Assembly (NCBI GenBank): GCA_022495005.1
Contig: JAGYXB010000510.1
Coordinates: 248,001 to 312,000, forward strand
Source of the DNA: Rhyacophila brunnea
Lineage: Eukaryota; Arthropoda; Insecta; Trichoptera; Rhyacophilidae
Length of the DNA: 64,000 nucleotides
Direction: 5' to 3'
Below are positions 58,784 through 64,000 of the stretch, in pieces (within the stretch, counting starts at the first letter, position 1; each line of letters opens with the position of its first letter). Below the pieces are notes generated by a model. That model worked only from the letters and a program-made list of their open reading frames with translations. It did not search any database and was not told where the DNA came from. The position numbers and the translations under genes are program-made.

Positions 58784-58900
58784 AGGACGTGGAAGTCGGT
58801 CGCTTTCCGGAACGACGTTGTCCCGTGGTTTAATTCTCGAGTGTGGAGAAATATGTTGTTTTCAATAGTCAGGTACGTCTGTTTCATAATATGTAGTACC
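58784..58900 (+). repeat. Interspersed repeat family K, copy 4 (tRNA-like head present)
   Basis: GACGTGGAAGTCGGTCGCTT, TCCGGAACGACGTTGTCCCG, TGGTTTAATTCTCGAGTGTG and GAGAAATATGTTGTTTTCAA. The GTGGTTTAATTCTC part is a plausible decayed box B. Beyond about 58890 the similarity to other K copies fades after ATAATATGTAG. Confidence 0.5.
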
Positions 58901-59112
58901 TACAGTGGCTTCACATTTCTATCTTATTTATCTGTTCTGTATGTGTGTAACAATGGATCGTAGGAAAGTACACGCATCAGTATATTGTTATAACATAACC
59001 GTAGAATTTAAATTTTATTCTCTTTGCTACGAACTCTTGCAATGGAATATTGCATATTCCTTTCCGCTACAACTACGGTAATAAAACCGTTTCTTGTAGT
59101 TTTCTATTACTT

Positions 59113-59355
59113 TCATATACACGGAATGGTTCTTGTTTTTATAGCGTTTCCGTTTAAATTTATGGTTTTTGTATACTCGGGATGACCTGATCTATTTAAA
59201 TTTTTATACATGCTTATTTCCGCTTCGCGTAAAATTTTCATCAGCTTTTCAGGAACTGTTTCGTCAAATACGCCATAAAGTTTTTGTGTTTGCGTCATGC
59301 TGAAGTTTGCTTTGAACTTTTCATAAAGCGCTGCAAATAAGCAGTGGTGTGGCAT
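59113..59355 (-). CDS. Coding-like frame of unknown family (uncertain)
   Basis: The 80-codon minus frame has a balanced, soluble-protein-like composition: KFKANFSMTQTQKLYGVFDE, VPEKLMKILREAEISMYKNL, NRSGHPEYTKTINLNGNAIK. This is unlike the F/I/Y-rich chance frames elsewhere. I recognise no domain. It may be an exon or a transposase fragment. There is no convincing acceptor or donor pair at its edges, and the flanking sequence on both sides is stop-rich. Confidence 0.25.
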   Translation of the reverse strand: MPHHCLFAALYEKFKANFSMTQTQKLYGVFDETVPEKLMKILREAEISMYKNLNRSGHPEYTKTINLNGNAIKTRTIPCI

Positions 59356-59359
59356 AGCT

Positions 59360-59635
59360 CAGATACTATTATTAATAATATACTTTATTAATTTATTAAC
59401 ATATCATTTTTTTACCGATTGAGTCACCGCGTTCTACCTAATGACAGCGAAATTAACTAGCAGCCTTACAAATTTCGCGACTGATTTTTGTAGTTTCAAT
59501 AATATGTACTTGCCTTGATTACTAGCTATCGCTAAGGATCTTTCCGATTTGGGTGCTTGTACTTGCTAATAATGTAATAAACTCTTTTTTTATTCAATGA
59601 ATAATTCACATGATTTTGGAATGTAGCATTCTTTG
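59360..59635. other. Unannotated AT-rich sequence
   Basis: No recognised feature. Confidence 0.4.
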
Positions 59636-59639
59636 TTTA

Positions 59640-59775
59640 TGTCCGATGGATGTGGGTTTAAGTTTAGCCCAGCGTCGTATTTTTTCTAATATAATATATC
59701 TAATATTTTCAAATTATGCATGTTAATTAAAGAATGTCAAATTCTCACATCTTGTAAATTATTCGTCGAATAAAA
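59640..59775 (+). repeat. SINE-like family S, copy 4
   Basis: TGGGTTTAAGTTTAGCCCAG (decayed box B), CGTCGTATTTTTTCTAATAT, TTCAAATTATGCATGTTAAT, AAAGAATGTCAAATTCTCAC and TTGTAAATTATTCGTCG. It shares body and tail with the copies near 8.3, 16.6 and 47.9 kb. Confidence 0.55.
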
Positions 59776-59869
59776 AATAGTTTATTCAATTATATGTAGG
59801 TATTTGAGAATATGGCAATAGTCTCTATTGTTTTATTAGATAGTAGTAGATTTTAGTAGATATATTTTT

Positions 59870-59980
59870 CTTCTCGTGCCGTCCACTATCGGATACTGCT
59901 TATCATCAAAATGATCTTTTCTACGTGGATCAGTATGATGGAACTACACTTGTCCCGACCACGGATTTTCTACTTTCACT
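59870..59980 (-). mobile_element. RTE-like LINE C-terminal fragment, copy 4 (short)
   Basis: CTCGTGCCGTCCACTATCGG, TATCATCAAAATGATCTTTT and ATGGAACTACACTTGTCCCG with ACCACGGATTTTC follow the order of 53944-54070 with many changes. It stops at the left target duplication of the hAT-like element that begins at 59987, so the hAT-like element may have inserted into this fragment, but no continuation is seen on the far side. Confidence 0.5.
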
Positions 59981-60674
59981 TCTACGTAGGGATTGCAATA
60001 CCGGTATTACAAAACCGGTATTGCAGTGTTTATCAATACCGGTTTTAAAAATCCAAAATACCGGAATTTTCGATATTAAGAAACCACACTCGTTTACGTT
60101 TTGAAAATGATTTTAATGTTATTTTTCATTACTTTGTACTGTACTCCCTATTAAATTCAGTGTATAAGTTATGTGCTGCTAAAATGAAAATATATTGACT
60201 GAATCCAACAGAGGTGAAATAACAACAAAACAAAATCCATCGAATGTACCTATTTATAAAAATTGTCCAGATAAATTAACATAATATTTTTTGAATTAGA
60301 AAACTCATCCGTAACAAATTTTCAATTATTCTATAAGTAATACAATTACTGATATGACTGTATAAGCGTTGAAGGAGCTTTTCTGCATCCGCACTTATTT
60401 GCACTTAATGAACTATCGTTTTAGAGGGCTTTAGTTAAAATTATCAATATATTGAAATTATTCGTGAAAATAACCAGTTCTACAATACATATTTTTAAAT
60501 GTCAACATAATAAATGTAGGTAGGTAGGTTTTTGCTATTAAATAATGTTTAAAGATATTTTAATAGCTATATTTACTGTTTTTTTTGTGTTTTAACGAAT
60601 ACCGGTATTCAATAATAAATACCGAAAAACCGGTATTGATATTTTCATTCGAGATTGCAATCCCTACTTATACG
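59979..60674. mobile_element. hAT-like element with AATACCGGTATT subterminal palindromes
   Basis: Body 59987-60666 with flanks CTTCTACG (59979-59986) and CTTATACG (60667-60674), an 8-base duplication with one difference. The ends TAGGGATTGCAATACCG and, read back, TAGGGATTGCAATCTCG are inverted repeats. Several AATACCGGTATT-like palindromes crowd each subterminal zone (59998-60065 and 60596-60640). The interior is AT-rich and carries no transposase. Confidence 0.85.
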
Positions 60675-60679
60675 TTTAC

Positions 60680-60890
60680 CGTTTAATTTTCCTTGATTAA
60701 TGCTTGAAGATTGCTATAGTTGTATATTCTAATAATGTTACTGAGGTACTATAATTTTCTGTTGTTGATGTTACCTTATATCCTTATAAGATTAAAAGAC
60801 AGAAAAGTTTAAAAAAATAATTAAAATCATATAGTACATATAAGTGACATATATTATAATACATACGCTACTGTCGTATATTTAAACTCT
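60680..60890. other. Unannotated AT-rich sequence
   Basis: No recognised feature. Confidence 0.4.
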
Positions 60891-60895
60891 TTTAG

Positions 60896-61088
60896 TTCCA
60901 CGAAAGCTTTGCTCGTATACGATCGGGGTAGCCAGCGATGCCGAGCGAATGAAGCTTTTCATTTGGCCGTTGCGATGCACTTTTCCGCGAAAATATTGCC
61001 GCGGTGGGAAATGGAGAAGCACCTAAGCATAAAAATACACTCAGTTTCCTGGAGTTTTTCCAGCTGCGATTTAAAAATATTACACAGG
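60896..61088 (+). CDS. Candidate exon of unknown protein (uncertain)
   Basis: A GC-richer block starts after a pyrimidine-rich CTCTTTTAG acceptor-like site and ends at an ACACAG/GTACGT donor-like site. One plus frame is open throughout: YDRGSQRCRANEAFHLAVAM, HFSAKILPRWEMEKHLSIKI, HSVSWSFSSCDLKILH. I recognise no domain. The base-composition jump and paired splice-like signals are what single it out. It could equally be non-coding conserved sequence or an old insertion. Confidence 0.25.
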
Positions 61089-61089
61089 T

Positions 61090-61420
61090 ACGTATTAATA
61101 TATTTTTTTGACAATATGTTAAAAGTAAGTATCTACGAGTAGGTAATAATAAATAAGTAAATTACATTATTTTGAAAAAGCTCAGATTATACCGACCTAT
61201 TAGAAAAAATCTAGAAAAAAGTTGGTCCGAGAAGAAATTTATTGTAACTTTCGCTCCTCTTGTCAGTACTGTTAATTTAAATTCGAGGTGTTTAAAATTA
61301 CGCCATGGATGATAATTAGGTATTTTCAAGACGTTATTAAAAAAATATTATAAAAAAAAAAAAAAAGTTACCTAATGCAATATTTTCGCTCTTTTTGTTT
61401 GTACAACTAATACTATAGTG
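61090..61420. other. Unannotated AT-rich sequence with an A-tract
   Basis: An A-run of about 14-15 bases at about 61351-61365 is the longest in the window. No frame or repeat recognised. Confidence 0.45.
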
Positions 61421-61427
61421 AAACTAT

Positions 61428-61595
61428 ACTCATTCACTGCTGACTAGTTAATTACCACAACTCGGTCACTGCTAAAGACACGCCTGGCGTGTAGCAATTA
61501 GCATGATAATTAAATGTGGTAATTAACTCGTCAGCAGTGAAAGTATTAGATCTAATGGCCACACGCCTGGCGCGTATTTGGCAGTGAAAGACTTA
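61428..61595. repeat. Compact nested repeat with GCAGTGA motifs
   Basis: CACTGCTGACTAGTTAATTA with CCACA is inverted as TGTGGTAATTAACTCGTCAG with CAGTG at 61513-61541. In direct orientation, GACACGCCTGGCGTGTAGC (about 61477) recurs as CACACGCCTGGCGCGTATT (about 61561). Four CACTGC/GCAGTG motifs punctuate it. It looks like a transposon terminus or small MITE. No target duplication could be set. Confidence 0.5.
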
Positions 61596-61599
61596 ACTG

Positions 61600-62598
61600 T
61601 GAATATACGCAAAAAATGCAGGGCTAATATGGTATTGATACGGTTGCTATTGTTAACTGCAATTCTGCCCCCATAAGCAAAAAGGCAGTTATTTGCCAAA
61701 GTCACATTTTGAGATAATGAGACATTAACGTTTTTTCAACTTTTCTTAATATTTTTTTTAAATAATGTGGATGAATCATTTGATATATGGTATAAGCAAA
61801 AACCAGTATACGAGTATTTTCAATCGATGTTGTGTTTTTGCTTACGAAACTCGTTATAATGTCATTTTGATTAGAATAACTACCATTTTTATGAAAAAAA
61901 AAACGAAAAACAATATGTCGATTATTATACTGAAATAAATTTTATACCGCTATTGACTTTATGTTTATGTTATGGTGCCTTTTTCCTTATGAGGGCAGAA
62001 TTGCTCTAGTGCATCGTTTCTTCTTCTTCAGCCCTCCGGCTGTATCTTTGTTTTGTTAAAAATCTTGAACCTTTTAAATTAACATACCTACATTCGTTTA
62101 TTGTAGAAATTTAATTACTACAGTACGTTTACTTACATACATTTAATGTGTTTTTTCGAGTAAACTTAATGCCTTGTCTTAATAGTTTATAGAACAATAT
62201 CCACATAAATCAACAATATACTTATTGGCCTTTGAACTGACACCACTGATCATTGATTAGTTTTGCACCTTGGTAGAAAAATCTAATGATTCGAAGGACA
62301 TACTATAGGAGAGAATTTTTATTTGAAATATATTTCACATCATAATGTTGTCGTAGAGAATATTTCAGATACCGGAATACTTACACAAAACATTATCCAC
62401 GGTGATACGCCGTCGCTTTCTAGCCATTTTCCCACAGCTATAATACGGTTGTAAGCTATATACATAGGTATTATATTATATATGCAGTGCTTTTCAAAAT
62501 TTACTCGTATATATATAATTCACTTTGATAGTTAAGTAGCGTATTTTATATAGCAACGGGCAATAATATACGAAATCTTATTCTGTGGTTACAAGGTA
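61600..62598. other. Unannotated AT-rich sequence
   Basis: No recognised element. A 60-codon minus frame at 61523-61705 overlaps the nested repeat. Confidence 0.4.
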
Positions 62599-62601
62599 AA
62601 A

Positions 62602-63051
62602 GTTTCTGGATTAACCATAATACTAAAACTAATTTCATATGCATATATATAGTAAAGAAACCAATCTGGGTGATTCTATACAAAAATGCTACTAAATAAA
62701 ATAATTTAAGCCAAGAAGGGTCCTAAGAATCGATAATTTTGAACACATTTCACTACCCGCTATTTTTATTTTTTTAAACGGGACGGACCGTTCTACGACC
62801 ATGCCGATGGCATGGTACAATTATTGCATTTTCAATCAATCCCTGATCCCGTATTGGTTTTATTGAAGAACTCAGAACAATTTTTGGTGGGTTATAAGAA
62901 AAAAAATTAAAACCTCAATAAAAAAAAATTACCACTAATATCGCCTGGCAACATCGACATTATATATCTTGGTGACCCCTAAAACCTATTCCAATTGTCA
63001 GAATGCGTTCCGCATATTATGTATACGACAAGTCTATGGGATCCTGCACTA
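62602..63051 (-). repeat. Interspersed repeat family F, copy 2
   Basis: Inverted relative to 43141-43590. On the plus strand: GTTTCTGGATTAACCATAAT, ATGCATATATATAGTAAAGA, GGGTCCTAAGAATCGATAAT, CATGCCGATGGCATGGTACA, TCAGAACAATTTTTGGTGGG and GGGATCCTGCACTA. Differences are scattered substitutions and small A/T length changes. A frame of 62 codons starts at its edge (63003) and is not shared with copy 1. Confidence 0.75.
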
Positions 63052-63054
63052 CTA

Positions 63055-63288
63055 AACATTATTTGATAACAAAACAAATATCCGATAAATATTTAAGTAC
63101 CATTTATTCAAGGGATTATATCTATCAATCAAATAAATCATATGTTATTTTATTCTTTAGGCGGTTTCGACAAGACATTTATCTTCACTGAAGAATCCTC
63201 ACACCATTTATTTTTTCCTCCATATGCATGCAGTTCAAAAAAATAGTGTTATACCTACTTCTCATTGATATTTTGATTATTTCTCCAA
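63055..63288. other. Unannotated AT-rich sequence
   Basis: No recognised feature. Confidence 0.4.
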
Positions 63289-63289
63289 T

Positions 63290-63600
63290 TCACATTTATT
63301 TATTATGTAGTTAACATTCCAGATTACAAATTCAAGACGGTCACAACATGATATGAAACATTATACAGAACGAAGAGTAAACAGATACACAAATTATAAA
63401 TGATATGGAAGTACACTTAGACTTAGACTCAATTTTAAGAACTTATCAAACAACGTTCACCTAAACATGTCCTCATGTAGGTAAAGTATATCAATATCCG
63501 AAGCGATTTGCTTAAGCACAGTTATTGCCCGCCCAATTGGCATTACTTGGATTATTTTAGGATGCATATTATCATCACAGAAAAATAAATATATTTTTTT
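63290..63600 (-). mobile_element. LINE 3'-end fragment, family H
   Basis: The minus strand reads QVMPIGRAITVLKQIASDID, then ILYLHEDMFR, stop, TLFDKFLK, collinear with the plus-strand 6.2 kb copy. The trailer (plus-strand TTCAAGACGGTCACAACATG, AACATTCCAGATTACAAA) and an AT tail ending near 63295 (TTTATTTATTATG) follow. The 85-codon minus frame (63457-63714) covers this piece, but its first half is not shared. Confidence 0.55.
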
Positions 63601-63604
63601 TAAA

Positions 63605-64000
63605 TGCCACAATATTCTTAAAATTTGTAATATGATTACAGCGATCGAAATGGAAAAGTTAACTAACCGAAGCGCTCGAAAATTTTCTGAGGATATTAAT
63701 AACATGGTTATCAAATTTTATGTGTGTTTTATAAATACAAATGTGCTAAATTTTTTGTTACATGGCATATCTACCTCAGACGGTCAAATTATTTTGTCCA
63801 CGAGATGAAGCGATAACTTTACAGATTTCACGAACTGGAACGGCGCTCCGGTCCATTTCGAGCCCTGAATATGAAGTCATTCGTTTTATAATGAGCTTCA
63901 AAATACAAAAGTCTAAAAAGTAAGGTTCACAGTGGCGAAATAGTTTCGCTGGAATTCGGGTGCCGTGTCTCTGTCAGATTTAGTTTTTATTTATGTTATG
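63605..64000. other. Unannotated sequence at the window edge
   Basis: A less AT-rich patch from about 63780 to 63870 contains no frame I can assign. Nothing else recognised. Confidence 0.4.

Overview
The window is AT-rich animal nuclear DNA, most like an insect genome. Stops are dense in all six frames, microsatellites are AT-rich, tRNA-headed SINE-like pieces are present, and many non-LTR retrotransposon 3' ends lie among small DNA transposons. I cannot fix the order from sequence alone; a hemipteran or lepidopteran is plausible. There is no sign of bacterial or organellar organisation.

I found no intact host protein-coding gene. The longest open frames (up to about 165 codons) are either antisense to retrotransposon relics or unrecognised and AT-rich. 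The window is best read as intergenic or intronic sequence. Two weak exon-like or coding-like candidates (60896-61088 + and 59113-59355 -) are reported at low confidence.

What can be annotated is a dense fossil record of mobile elements. (1) LINE C-terminal or 3' fragments: four antisense copies of one RTE-like segment (7.2, 9.5, 53.9 and 59.9 kb); a longer broken reverse transcriptase end at 50.0-50.7 kb; a clean C-terminal stub at 31.1 kb; a Jockey/R1-like tail at 21.2-21.5 kb with its 3' region recurring at 36.2 kb; an RT-thumb-like piece at 18.4 kb; and eight pieces of one 3'-end family (6.2, 13.7, 14.8, 23.5, 43.0, 49.2, 53.0 and 63.3 kb). (2) DNA transposons with readable target-site duplications: a 643-bp hAT relic at 31293-31935, two hAT-like elements with arrays of subterminal CCGG palindromes at 54518-55247 and 59987-60666, a MITE with 8-bp duplications at 28749-29084 and 42426-42782, and a four-copy MITE family flanked on both sides by TTAA (11.9, 15.0, 29.2 and 41.4 kb). 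(3) Foldback elements at 3.35, 11.6, 24.6, 37.4, 38.3, 45.9, 56.0 and 61.4 kb, and a 1.53-kb inverted repeat at 34436-35968 whose two arms each carry a tRNA-like module. (4) SINE-like families and unclassified interspersed repeats at 10.9, 19.9, 22.1, 46.5, 43.1 and 62.6 kb.

The 28.4-29.6 kb stretch is a nested stack whose order can be read: an older element was split by one MITE and its edge was hit by a TTAA-type element. The elements do not form an operon or pathway. No clear new enzymatic system is visible. The most novel material is the set of apparently uncatalogued non-autonomous families defined here by several copies and clean duplications.
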